Below, in pieces: positions 43,425-51,933 of a DNA stretch of 64,000 bases. Both the position numbers and the translations under genes were made by a program. The DNA comes from Ruminiclostridium papyrosolvens DSM 2782 (GTDB lineage Bacteria; Bacillota; Clostridia; Acetivibrionales; DSM-1351), in NCBI RefSeq assembly GCF_029318685.1, contig NZ_CP119677.1, positions 2,101,001 through 2,165,000 on the forward strand, in the 5' to 3' direction. Under the pieces are notes generated by a model. The model saw only the letters and a program-made list of their open reading frames with translations, ran no database searches and was not told the DNA's origin. Position 1 is the first letter of the stretch. The number at the start of each line of letters is the position of its first letter.

Positions 43425-43566
43425 CCAGTAGTACGTTTGTCCCTTCAGGGGTAGCAAAAGCGGCAAGGGCAATAATAGCTTGAACAAAGTGAAAGCCAGC
43501 GTCTTTAGGCGCTGGCCGGTAACAAGCCCTTATAGGGCTATCACAAGCCACCCGTTTTACGGGTGG
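43409..43566 (+). ncRNA. Run of five hairpins after tnpA, candidate element-encoded RNA
   Basis: In order: CCCC-TTTAA-GGGG (43409-43421), CCC-TTCA-GGG (43441-43450), GCCAGCG with CGCTGGC (43495-43516), AGCCCT-TAT-AGGGCT (43525-43539), and CCACCCG-TTTTA-CGGGTGG (43548-43566). The first two share a GGGGTAGC tail. Arrays like this at the right end of IS605-type elements are where omega RNAs lie, but no TnpB or IscB is present here. An RNA product is an inference. Confidence 0.35.
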
Positions 43567-43618
43567 TCATGACTTTTACTAACATTATTTGTACAATGTA
43601 GGAATTTATGGTGGTTGA

Positions 43619-43627
43619 TGGTATAAT
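43619..43627 (+). promoter_or_regulatory. Extended -10 promoter of dgt
   Basis: TGGTATAAT (TG at 43619-43620, TATAAT 43622-43627); no good -35 box, so an extended -10 type is likely. Confidence 0.45.
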
Positions 43628-43671
43628 TAATATATTACTGATTAATTAATAAACTCGAATGGAGTGGTGAT

Positions 43672-44928
43672 ATGGTAAAAATCAATGGGTTGGAACTTCC
43701 ACGGAACAGAGGATTAATTGAAGATTCATATGCGACAATTCTAGCTCCATTTGCGGTTGTAAAACCTAAAGAAGACAGCAGAGAACATGAGGATAAATTG
43801 CCAGAGAATGAAAACAGAGGCTCATTTCAGCGAGACAGAGACAGAATTATTCATTCAAAGGCTTTCAGAAGACTTATGTACAAGACTCAGGTGTTTGTAA
43901 ATCATGAAGGTGATCATTTCAGAACGCGATTGACACATACCTTGGAAGTCGCTCAATTTGCTCGGGGGATTTCAAAATCACTGGCTTTGAATGAAGATCT
44001 TGCAGAGGCAATAGCTTTAGGACATGATTTAGGACATACCCCCTTCGGACATGCAGTTGAGAGATTTTTAGACGAAGAACTTAAAACCAGAGAAATGGGT
44101 CGTTTTTATCATAATGAGCAAAGCGTGAGAGTAGTTGATTTTATTGAACGGCGGAGCGACGACTATTTCGGATTAAATTTAACCAGTGAAGTAAGAGAAG
44201 GAATTTTAAAACATAATACTGACAGCAGCGGTATTTATAAAAGTCTGAATCCCCGTAAGCCATGTTTTTCTCTGGAAGGTCAGGTAGTACAATTAGTTGA
44301 TACTGTAGCTTACTTGTGTCATGATTTACAGGATGGTATCGAATCGGGTTTAATTGAAAACGCCATTTCTAAAAATGTGGATTTTAAAAGAGATATTGAT
44401 GAAATTGTTGCTATAATAAATGATTTATTAGTGTCTGAGAATAAAGAGATAGGTGTCACAAAATATTCCAATACCTATTTTATTGATAGTTTGATTCACA
44501 AACTCATTATGAGTGTTACAGAACAAAGTGTTGAAAATTTAGCAGCGAAAAAAATTCAAACTTTAGAAGATGTCAAGTCTTTAGCAGTAAAAGGAGAGAG
44601 CCTTATCACACTTAGAAAAGATGATGAGGACAGGTTTGAAAAGCTCAAAAGTTTAATATATAAGTCGGTATATGGCATACATACCATTCAAACTATGGAC
44701 AGTAAGGCAGTAACTGTTGTCAAGGACTTGTTTGAGACTTTTGTAAACAATCCGAGGCTGTTACCCCCTGAAGAATTAAATAAATATATGCATATAGAGG
44801 AACTCCCGAATTATAGTGGCTTTACCAACAATGAAATACATGTAATTTGCGACTATATTGCAGGAATGACTGACAGGTTTGCATTAGAGGAACATGAAAG
44901 GATAAGAAATCCTCATATTAAAATTTAA
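43672..44928 (+). CDS. dgt: dGTP triphosphohydrolase-like HD protein
   Basis: A 418-residue dNTPase. Converts dGTP (and perhaps other dNTPs) to nucleoside and triphosphate. FQRDRDRIIHSKAFRRLMYKTQVF, then HTLEVAQFARGI (first His) and ALGHDLGHTPFGHAVE, the HD metal site, near residues 85-130, and YLCHDLQDGIESG. The length and spacing fit the Dgt/YpgR-like group. ATG 43672 follows GGAGTGG. Confidence 0.92.
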   Translation: MVKINGLELPRNRGLIEDSYATILAPFAVVKPKEDSREHEDKLPENENRGSFQRDRDRIIHSKAFRRLMYKTQVFVNHEGDHFRTRLTHTLEVAQFARGISKSLALNEDLAEAIALGHDLGHTPFGHAVERFLDEELKTREMGRFYHNEQSVRVVDFIERRSDDYFGLNLTSEVREGILKHNTDSSGIYKSLNPRKPCFSLEGQVVQLVDTVAYLCHDLQDGIESGLIENAISKNVDFKRDIDEIVAIINDLLVSENKEIGVTKYSNTYFIDSLIHKLIMSVTEQSVENLAAKKIQTLEDVKSLAVKGESLITLRKDDEDRFEKLKSLIYKSVYGIHTIQTMDSKAVTVVKDLFETFVNNPRLLPPEELNKYMHIEELPNYSGFTNNEIHVICDYIAGMTDRFALEEHERIRNPHIKI

Positions 44929-44954
44929 TTTTGATTTTCATATAATTATAAAAT

Positions 44955-45004
44955 AACGCACTTCTTTTATAACAAATCTTTGTTACGGAAGAGGTGCGTT
45001 TTTA
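44955..45004 (+). terminator. Terminator of dgt
   Basis: AACGCACTTCTT pairs with AAGAGGTGCGTT (44989-45000) with one wobble, and an inner TAACAAA/TTTGTTA stem; Ts follow. Confidence 0.85.
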
Positions 45005-45145
45005 TGTGTTATCTTCATGGTTACAATTTTTACAGCTTGCAGTTTTTTGTCAGGTGTACTAAAATGGGACATACGATTCTTTTCTTTTAATCATAAAAAT
45101 TAATAACCAGAAATCCTTTACTTACAAATCGCTATGGGGGTAAAA

Positions 45146-46465
45146 ATGTTTATTCACAATATTATTAAGTCAAGCGAGAGTATTTTGGAATCTATACACG
45201 ATGGAATTGCTATAGCAGACAGCGAAGAAAATGTTATTTATGTTAACGAAGCCAATTACCGTATTACAGGTATTCAGGCAAGTGAATTTCTGGGTAAAAA
45301 GGTAAGCGAGGTTGTTCCCGACTCTCATATTCCTCAGGTTCTTACAACGGGAAGCAAGCTGATAGGTATAAAAACGAGAGTAAATGATAAGGACGTAATA
45401 TCTAATATTGTTCCCTTTGTTTACAAAGGAAAGATTGAGGGTGCAATATCTATATTCAGAGATATCTCTGAAATCAGAGAACTAAACCAAAAGTTAAAAG
45501 ATGCAAAATCGACAATTAAGCACCTCTACGAAGAATTGGATTTTCTTACTGATGCAGACAGTAATATTGTGGTAGGGAATAATATTGCTATGGTACAGAC
45601 CCTGAAAACATCGCAAAAAGCCTCAAGGGTAAGTTCAACAGTACTATTACAGGGTGAGAGCGGAACAGGAAAAGAAGTAATAGCCAGATTTATTCACAAA
45701 CACGGTACAAGATCAGCAAAACCATTTATTACAGTTAATTGTGCTGCTATCCCGGAGAGCCTTCTGGAAAGCGAACTGTTCGGATATGAAGAAGGAGCCT
45801 TTACGGGGGCTAAAAAAGGAGGAAGACCCGGTATGTTTGAGTTGGCTGATACGGGTACTATCTTTCTTGATGAAATAGGGGATATGAATTTCCACCTTCA
45901 GGCAAAACTGCTCAGGGTGCTGCAAAGCCGTGAGATTATGAGGGTTGGGGGAACACGTCAAAAGCAGATAGATGTAAGAGTAATAGCTGCTACAAATAAA
46001 AATCTGATACAAATGGTTCAGGATAATACCTTCCGTGAAGACTTATATTATAGATTGGCTGTCATAAAAATTTTAATACCATCCCTTCGTCAAAGGAAAG
46101 AAGATGTACACCTTTATATACAAAATGCGGTAAACAAAATCGGTAAACGCCTTGGAAAGAATGTTTCCGTAACACCAAGAGCAATAAAAATACTTACCGA
46201 ATACTCATATCCGGGGAATATCAGGGAGCTGGAAAATATTATGGAAGTTTGCATTGTAAGCGATGAAGATGGGATTATAGATATAAACGATTTACCGGAT
46301 AGCGTTATTCCAATAAAAAAAGAAGTTAAACACAATATAAACCTATCTTTTAATGAATTTCCTTCGTTAAGTGAAGTAGAAGCCTTGATTTTAAGAAAGG
46401 CAATAGAGGCATATCACTCCAAATCTGATGGCAATGATTATTGTTCTTATGGCAATCATGCCTGA
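45146..46465 (+). CDS. Sigma-54-dependent activator (PAS-AAA+), truncated: DNA-binding domain lost
   Basis: A 439-residue enhancer-binding protein. PAS domain about 8-110, AAA+ domain about 140-380 with Walker A GESGTGKE, the sigma-54 contact loop GAFTGAKKGG, LDEIGD Walker B, and R-finger NIRELEN. After LSEVEALILRKAIEAYHSKS one expects a Fis-type HTH, but the frame continues with eleven foreign residues (DGNDYCSYGNHA less its end) and stops. The foreign DNA encodes a permease tail in a different frame. So a deletion joined the two genes. Without the HTH it cannot bind upstream sites normally; rpoN follows 600 bases later. ATG 45146 has GGGGG 5 bases upstream. Confidence 0.88.
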   Translation: MFIHNIIKSSESILESIHDGIAIADSEENVIYVNEANYRITGIQASEFLGKKVSEVVPDSHIPQVLTTGSKLIGIKTRVNDKDVISNIVPFVYKGKIEGAISIFRDISEIRELNQKLKDAKSTIKHLYEELDFLTDADSNIVVGNNIAMVQTLKTSQKASRVSSTVLLQGESGTGKEVIARFIHKHGTRSAKPFITVNCAAIPESLLESELFGYEEGAFTGAKKGGRPGMFELADTGTIFLDEIGDMNFHLQAKLLRVLQSREIMRVGGTRQKQIDVRVIAATNKNLIQMVQDNTFREDLYYRLAVIKILIPSLRQRKEDVHLYIQNAVNKIGKRLGKNVSVTPRAIKILTEYSYPGNIRELENIMEVCIVSDEDGIIDINDLPDSVIPIKKEVKHNINLSFNEFPSLSEVEALILRKAIEAYHSKSDGNDYCSYGNHA

Positions 46466-46556
46466 TTACAGAATAGCAGTTGTTATTGGACCAATATGGA
46501 TATTAGTTTTATATATTGCATTTAAATTAAAAAAAGGTTCAAGTAAAAAAGCATAG
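46428..46556 (+). pseudogene. C-terminal remnant of a transporter (amino-acid permease-like)
   Basis: From 46428, in the +1 frame relative to the regulator, 42 codons run to TAG 46554-46556: two hydrophobic stretches around MPDYRIAVVIGPIWILVLYI, ending in a basic KLKKGSSKKA tail, like the last helix of an APC-type permease. There is no N-terminus. The reading frame fuses to the regulator's 3' part near 46420-46430, so a deletion removed the regulator HTH, the intergenic region and most of the permease. The identity as a permease is inferred from hydrophobicity and context with ridA. Confidence 0.55.
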
Positions 46557-46601
46557 TAAACAATAAATATCAAATTATAATAAATTACAAAGGAGAAGTA
46601 A

Positions 46602-46982
46602 ATGCAAAAAGAAATAATTTATACACAAAAAGCTCCTGCAGCAATCGGGCCTTATTCACAAGCTGTTAAGCTTGGGGACATGGTTTATACTTCGGGGATG
46701 ATACCAGTGGTACCTGAAACAGGTGAAGTGGCTCCTGGAGATGCGGCTGCACAAACTGAACAGGTTTTGAAGAATCTTAGTGAGGTGCTGGCTGCAGCAG
46801 GTACTAATTTTGATAATGTTATAAAGACAACAGTATTTATCAAGAATATGGGAGATTTTGCCCCAATAAATGAAGTATACAAAAAATACTTTACCGCGAA
46901 TTTTCCTTCAAGGTCTTGTGTGGAAGTAGCAAGATTACCAAAGGATGTATTAGTAGAAATTGAATGTATAGCCGTTATATAA
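46602..46982 (+). CDS. ridA: RidA family 2-iminobutanoate/2-iminopropanoate deaminase
   Basis: A 126-residue RidA/YjgF protein. Hydrolyses enamine/imine intermediates released by PLP enzymes. QKAPAAIGPYSQAVK at the N-terminus, YTSGMIP, and the C-terminal Arg/Glu site RSCVEVARLPKDVLVEIECIAVI (Arg near 104). Complete. It would have followed the lost permease in the original cluster. Confidence 0.95.
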   Translation: MQKEIIYTQKAPAAIGPYSQAVKLGDMVYTSGMIPVVPETGEVAPGDAAAQTEQVLKNLSEVLAAAGTNFDNVIKTTVFIKNMGDFAPINEVYKKYFTANFPSRSCVEVARLPKDVLVEIECIAVI

Positions 46983-47000
46983 GTTTAGAAAACTGATTAA

Positions 47001-47036
47001 CCAATAGTCTGGGGCTTAATAGCTCCGGACTATTGG
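47001..47036 (+). terminator. Hairpin between ridA and rpoN
   Basis: CCAATAGTC (47001-47009) pairs with GACTATTGG (47028-47036), with an inner GGGGCT/AGCTCC stem; the T-run after it is weak (TTGTTGTTG), so it may only attenuate. Confidence 0.65.
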
Positions 47037-47061
47037 TTGTTGTAATTACCGGAGGTAATGT

Positions 47062-48420
47062 ATGAATATTGAAATAAATCTGAATCAGAAAATGGCTATA
47101 TCTCCGCAGATGCAACAATCTATGGAGATTCTGCAGATGAGTACACAGGAATTAATGGATTATGTTAAACAATTAGCTGTGGACAACCCTGTTGTGGAGT
47201 TTGACGACCAACCCTATGATAATGACAGATCTGAGATACTTAGAAAAAAACTCGAATGGCTTGACTCTGTAAACAAAGAGTACAGAGTTTACAACCATGA
47301 CCTTGAAGAGGATGAAGAAAATAAAGACGTGGCACATTATATGCGGGGGGATGAGGAGGATTTATATCAGCATTTGCAATCGCAATTAAACTTAATGAAA
47401 GCACCAAAGGAACTCTGTAAGACAATTCAATATATGATAGGCTGTATTGATAAAAACGGGTATCTTCAAGAGAAAACAGATGATATGGCAAAGGCTCTCA
47501 GAATTGATGAAAAGAAGGCAGAAATGGCTTTACACCAGCTCCAATTAATGGAGCCCGCCGGTGTAGGTGCAAGAAACTTAAAAGAATGTCTTCTACTCCA
47601 ATTAGAGAGATTGAATCAAAATAATCCACTAGTGATTACACTGGTAAACTGTTATCTTGAATTACTTGGAAAGAATCAACTGAATCTCATAGCTAAGACA
47701 TTGGGTGTTTCAATAGATAAAGTTAATGATGCATTTAAAATTATTAAAAAGTTGAATCCCAGACCCGGAATGGGGTTTGGGGCAAAAAGAGATATTCATT
47801 ACCAAACACCGGATTTGGTCATAGTAAAATTCTGCGATTACTATGAGGTGCTTTTAAATAATTTCTCAGATCCTCATATTTCAATTAGCAGCTACTATCG
47901 GAATGTCCTTTCACAAAATCCTTCCGATAATGTCAAGAACTATATATCAGATAAATTGAAAGAAGCTGATTGGGCTATCAAATGTATAACCCAGAGAAAT
48001 AACACCTTGCTAAACGTTACAAAAATGCTTGTGAACCAACAAATTGGCTTTTTTGATAAGGGTCCAAGTTACCTTATACCTATGAACCAGAAATGTATTG
48101 CAGATAAGCTGCAAATACACGAGTCTACTGTGAGTCGTGCCATAAGAGGAAAATATCTTCAATGCTCATGGGGGATATTTGGGCTTGATTACTTTTTTAC
48201 AAATGGGCTTTCTATCGGTTATGATTCTCAAATAGTGCCGGATGCTATAAAATCAGATATTAAAAAGATAATTACGGAAGAGGACAGAAAGAAACCTTAT
48301 AGTGATCAGAAGATTGCAGAAATACTGAACAAAAAAGGAATAAGTATTGCCAGAAGAACGATAACCAAGTACAGAGAGGACATGGAAATACCAAAGGCAG
48401 GGATGAGAAAGGAATACTAG
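47062..48420 (+). CDS. rpoN: RNA polymerase sigma-54 factor
   Basis: A 452-residue sigma-54. N-terminal region I with the Gln/Leu-rich activator-contact stretch (QKMAISPQMQQSMEILQMST), a short acidic region II, core-binding region (about 100-290), HTH (ADKLQIHESTVSRAIRGKYL, about 350-370) and the RpoN box ARRTITKYRE near 430. Complete; it directs the -24/-12 promoters used by activators such as the truncated one upstream. Confidence 0.95.
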   Translation: MNIEINLNQKMAISPQMQQSMEILQMSTQELMDYVKQLAVDNPVVEFDDQPYDNDRSEILRKKLEWLDSVNKEYRVYNHDLEEDEENKDVAHYMRGDEEDLYQHLQSQLNLMKAPKELCKTIQYMIGCIDKNGYLQEKTDDMAKALRIDEKKAEMALHQLQLMEPAGVGARNLKECLLLQLERLNQNNPLVITLVNCYLELLGKNQLNLIAKTLGVSIDKVNDAFKIIKKLNPRPGMGFGAKRDIHYQTPDLVIVKFCDYYEVLLNNFSDPHISISSYYRNVLSQNPSDNVKNYISDKLKEADWAIKCITQRNNTLLNVTKMLVNQQIGFFDKGPSYLIPMNQKCIADKLQIHESTVSRAIRGKYLQCSWGIFGLDYFFTNGLSIGYDSQIVPDAIKSDIKKIITEEDRKKPYSDQKIAEILNKKGISIARRTITKYREDMEIPKAGMRKEY

Positions 48421-48519
48421 GATACTTTAAGTGGCAGTAATATAAAAACTTGACTTTGCAAAGTGAATTGTAATAGAATGTATGGAATAATTAAAAGTAA
48501 TCCATTTGTATAACACACA

Positions 48520-48816
48520 TTACAACGGATTGTGGGGTTGATGCTGGCTGATTGCTTCTTGTAAAGCTTTTAGCCCTATTTTATTATCCCATTGATTAAA
48601 GTAGCACCTGAACTGCGAACCGCAGGTAGTACATTCAACGAATTGTTTTGTGTCCTTCTGTTCCCGGTTATCAAACATAAAAGGAAGGAATTCATTTTTA
48701 TTTCTAAGGCCGGGAGCATCGGAATCGATTATATATGAGTAGACATAAGTTGCTTCATATTTAATTAAAAAATTACTGTTATTACAAACAGGGCATATTA
48801 AACTGTTTTCAGACAT
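48520..48816 (-). CDS. Small zinc-ribbon-like protein
   Basis: A 98-residue protein with two CxxC pairs, CPVCNN (about 8-11) and CTTCGS (about 66-69), a spacing that could bind one Zn. The middle is Tyr/Phe/Asn-rich. No family recognised. ATG 48816 with GGAGG is chosen; the TTG at 48828 lies on the SD. Confidence 0.65.
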   Translation of the reverse strand: MSENSLICPVCNNSNFLIKYEATYVYSYIIDSDAPGLRNKNEFLPFMFDNREQKDTKQFVECTTCGSQFRCYFNQWDNKIGLKALQEAISQHQPHNPL

Positions 48817-48906
48817 ATGTGCCTCCAAATTAGATTTATTATTAAAATTGCCAGTTAATTAATTTGTTATTCATAGTTTATTTTATAAATAAAAGGAGGC
48901 TGAAAT

Positions 48907-49416
48907 ATGGATTATACTATAAGGCCCATACGTATTGAGGATGCACCATACATAAATGAGATGTACACAATGGATAGGGTGAGAGAAAATCTTCTAGGTT
49001 TATTCAGTGAAAGAATAGATCAAACAGAAGAGTTTATTAAGTCTCTTGGTCAAAATCAATATCAAATGGTGGCTGAGACAGATGAAAACGGGGCTAAAAA
49101 AGTAGTTGGTACGGTTTCTCTGATTGTAAGCCAGACTCCGAGAACCAAGCACACTGCATCTATAGGGATAATGGTACATAAGGATTATCAGGGAAAGGGA
49201 ATAGGGACAGCATTATTAGAGAAAATTCTGGATTTGGCAGATAACTGGCTGATGCTTGTACGTGTGGAATTAACTGCATTTGTAGAAAATGAAACGGCTG
49301 TAGGCTTTTACAAGACCCATGGTTTTCAGATAGAAGGCACAAAAAAGTATATGGCTGTAAGAAATGGTAAATATGCTGACGGATATTTAATGGCAAGGTA
49401 CAGAAATCTGAAGTAA
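48907..49416 (+). CDS. GNAT family N-acetyltransferase
   Basis: A 169-residue GNAT protein. TIRPIRIEDAPYINEM at the start, acetyl-CoA loop VHKDYQGKGIGTALLEKIL (about 95-113), VELTAFVENETAVGFYKTHGF and EGTKKYMAVRNG as in YhhY/SpeG-type enzymes. Substrate unknown. ATG 48907 follows AAGGAGG. Confidence 0.92.
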   Translation: MDYTIRPIRIEDAPYINEMYTMDRVRENLLGLFSERIDQTEEFIKSLGQNQYQMVAETDENGAKKVVGTVSLIVSQTPRTKHTASIGIMVHKDYQGKGIGTALLEKILDLADNWLMLVRVELTAFVENETAVGFYKTHGFQIEGTKKYMAVRNGKYADGYLMARYRNLK

Positions 49417-49434
49417 AGTATAATAGATGTGACA

Positions 49435-49463
49435 TTGAAAAAGAAATTATTTATTGATATAAT
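49435..49463 (+). promoter_or_regulatory. Promoter of the helicase operon
   Basis: TTGAAA (49435-49440), 17-base spacer, TATAAT (49458-49463). A 9-base-pair hairpin (49487-49508, GCTGATTGG with CCGGTCAGC) with TATTTTACT after it lies in the leader and may act as an attenuator or as the acetyltransferase terminator. Confidence 0.6.
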
Positions 49464-49564
49464 AAGAACTGACGTTCTCTGATGAAGCTGATTGGTTTAC
49501 CGGTCAGCTATTTTACTGATTATCAATTAATATTTTTTGCAGATGGAGGCTAATATACAAAGAT

Positions 49565-51925
49565 ATGGGCAAACCCGAGATAAAAATTTCAATCAGAAAT
49601 CTTGTTGAGCTGGTCTTGAGGTCCGGTGACATTGATAACAGGCTTGTTTCCTCGGGCAGAATGCTGGAAGGGACAAAAATACACCAGAGAATTCAAAAAC
49701 AGGGCGGGGAATTATATAACAAAGAAGTCTCCCTTGTCCACGATTTTAACACAGACGACTTTATATTCAGACTTGAGGGTCGTGCTGACGGTATAATAGC
49801 TGAACCGGGCGGAGCTGTAATAGATGAAATAAAATCAACAATCCGTCCGATTGAATTTATTGATGAAGATTTTAGTTTTCTGCATTGGGCACAGGCTAAG
49901 TGCTATGCTTATATTTATGCCGTGCAGAATGAACTTGACAGTATATATGTACAATTAACATATTTTCACATAGAAACAGAGGAAATTAAGAGAATCAGGA
50001 AACAGTTTTCTCTTGAAGAGCTGACGGTTTTTATTGAAGAATTGTTGGACAAATATGTAATTTGGGCCCGTATATCGGATTCATGGAGTAATAAAAGAGA
50101 TACTTCAATAAAAACTCTGGAATTTCCCTTTAAAGAATACAGAAATGGACAGCGGGAGCTTGCAGTTGCAGTATATAAAACAATAGCTCAGGGCAAAAAA
50201 TTGTTTGCTCAGGCCCCTACAGGTATTGGTAAAACCATATCAACACTGTTTCCAGCGGTCAAAGCTTTAGGCGAACAACACATTTCAAAAATATTTTATC
50301 TCACTGCAAAAACCATTACAAGGCAGGTGGCCGAAGAGGCATTTTCAAAAATGAGAGAATGCGGTTTGGCATTCAGAACCATAACACTTACGGCAAAGGA
50401 TAAAATATGCTTCAACAAAGAAGGAAGCTGTAATCCCGATTTTTGTGAGTACGCCAAAGGTCATTATAACCGGGTTAACAATGCACTGGAAGATGTGCTG
50501 AAAAATTCTGAGAACCTGTCCAGAGATGTAATAGAAGAATATTCCCATAAACATACGGTATGTCCCTTTGAATTCAGTCTTGACCTTTCCTTGTGGGCGG
50601 ACGGCATTATTTGCGACTATAATTATGCATTTGATCCAAGGGTATATCTAAAAAGGTTTTTTCTCAACAATACGGGAGATTATGCTTTTTTGGTAGACGA
50701 AGCTCATAATCTGGTGGATAGAGCAAGAGAAATGTTTTCTGCTCAAATATATAAATCCGGTTATCTAGAAGCAAAAAAGCTTATGATGTCAAGAGTTCCT
50801 AAAGTTGCAAGAATATTAAACAAGATAAATTCCTATATGGTGGCTCTTCGTAAACAATGCAAGGACGAAGGCTTTATTATCAGCAAAGCAGAGCTGACTG
50901 ACCTGTATAGAATGTTGAACAGTTTTATATCGGAAGCAGAAGAATGGATACTTAAAAATCAAAATAGCAACATAGATGGTTTTGACCAGCTTTTAGAGAC
51001 TTATTTCAATTCAATAGCTTTTACCAGAATGGCTGATTTTTACGATGAAAGATATGTTACATTTATAGAAACAAAATCAAATGATGTCAGAGTAAAGCTT
51101 TTTTGTCTGGACCCTTCTTTTTTACTTGCAGATGCAGTAAAAAGAGGTAAAACAGCGATTTTTTTCTCTGCAACTCTTACACCCTTAAACTACTTTATGG
51201 ATGTATTGGGAGGGGACAAAGAGGATTATAACATAAATCTTGCTTCCCCTTTTAATAAAGAAAACCTATGTCTTATTGTTAATGATAGTATTTCTACGAG
51301 ATATAAAAACCGGGATAAAAGTTATGATAAAATAGTAGACATAATATGGCTTACTATAAGCAAAAAGATTGGGAATTATGTAGTGTTTTTTCCTTCATAT
51401 AAATACATGAACGAGGTTTATGCACGCTTTACAGAGCAATATCCCGAAACTGATACAATAATTCAGGAAGCTTCCATGACAGAGGAAGAGAGAGAGTGCT
51501 TTCTAAGCAATTTTCAATCGGGCAGAGAAAAGAGTCTCGTATCTTTTGGTGTACTTGGAGGGATTTTCTCAGAGGGTATAGATTTGAAGGGAGACAGACT
51601 AATAGGAGCCGTTATAGTAGGGGTAGGGCTTCCTCAGGTTAGCCCCGAACAAGATATAATCATGAATTATTATCAAAGCATAAACCGAATGGGTTTTGAA
51701 AATGCATATATGTATCCGGGAATGAACAAAGTTCTACAGGCAGCAGGCAGGGTAATTCGCTCGGAACAGGACGTGGGGTTAGTAATACTGCTGGACGAAA
51801 GATTCTCAAATGGCAGCTACAGGCGGCTGTTTCCGAGACATTGGGAACATGCATTGCGTGTACAGGATACGGGACTTCTGGGAAAAAAGTTGGAGCAATT
51901 CTGGATTGATAAAAATATTGAATAG
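49565..51925 (+). CDS. PD-(D/E)xK nuclease fused to XPD/DinG-like Fe-S helicase
   Basis: A 786-residue fusion. Residues 1-180 are a RecB/Cas4-like nuclease: H40, D75 (GRADG) and E88-x-K90 (IDEIKST). From about 195 an SF2 helicase of the XPD/DinG type: Walker A APTGIGKT (217-224), 4Fe-4S Cys C282, C289, C294, C333, DEAH box at 378-381, motif V/VI GGIFSEGIDLKGD and QAAGRVIRSEQD near 735. It likely unwinds and trims DNA ends or branched DNA. SD GGAGG is 15 bases from ATG 49565, longer than normal. It is followed 8 bases later by a UvrD-like helicase. Confidence 0.9.
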   Translation: MGKPEIKISIRNLVELVLRSGDIDNRLVSSGRMLEGTKIHQRIQKQGGELYNKEVSLVHDFNTDDFIFRLEGRADGIIAEPGGAVIDEIKSTIRPIEFIDEDFSFLHWAQAKCYAYIYAVQNELDSIYVQLTYFHIETEEIKRIRKQFSLEELTVFIEELLDKYVIWARISDSWSNKRDTSIKTLEFPFKEYRNGQRELAVAVYKTIAQGKKLFAQAPTGIGKTISTLFPAVKALGEQHISKIFYLTAKTITRQVAEEAFSKMRECGLAFRTITLTAKDKICFNKEGSCNPDFCEYAKGHYNRVNNALEDVLKNSENLSRDVIEEYSHKHTVCPFEFSLDLSLWADGIICDYNYAFDPRVYLKRFFLNNTGDYAFLVDEAHNLVDRAREMFSAQIYKSGYLEAKKLMMSRVPKVARILNKINSYMVALRKQCKDEGFIISKAELTDLYRMLNSFISEAEEWILKNQNSNIDGFDQLLETYFNSIAFTRMADFYDERYVTFIETKSNDVRVKLFCLDPSFLLADAVKRGKTAIFFSATLTPLNYFMDVLGGDKEDYNINLASPFNKENLCLIVNDSISTRYKNRDKSYDKIVDIIWLTISKKIGNYVVFFPSYKYMNEVYARFTEQYPETDTIIQEASMTEEERECFLSNFQSGREKSLVSFGVLGGIFSEGIDLKGDRLIGAVIVGVGLPQVSPEQDIIMNYYQSINRMGFENAYMYPGMNKVLQAAGRVIRSEQDVGLVILLDERFSNGSYRRLFPRHWEHALRVQDTGLLGKKLEQFWIDKNIE

Positions 51926-51933
51926 GTGAATAA

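Larger units (their letters stand above)
42823..43566 (+). mobile_element. IS200-type insertion element (tnpA only)
   Basis: One tnpA between subterminal hairpins: left, GCGAG-TTT-CTCGC (42823-42835) and CCACCTGC-TAT-GCGGGTGG (42865-42883); right, CCACCCG-TTTTA-CGGGTGG (43548-43566). The left and right CCACC hairpins are alike, as expected for IS200/IS605 ends read by TnpA as single strands. GTCATG occurs close to both ends. Exact ends and target site are not determined. There is no tnpB. Confidence 0.8.

Noticed and set aside
48445-48480. TTGACT with a 12-base palindrome (ACTTTGCAAAGT at 48453-48464) read as a plus-strand promoter
   Set aside because: No proper -10 box at normal distance, and it would only run antisense into the zinc-ribbon gene. 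It may be part of the end of rpoN.
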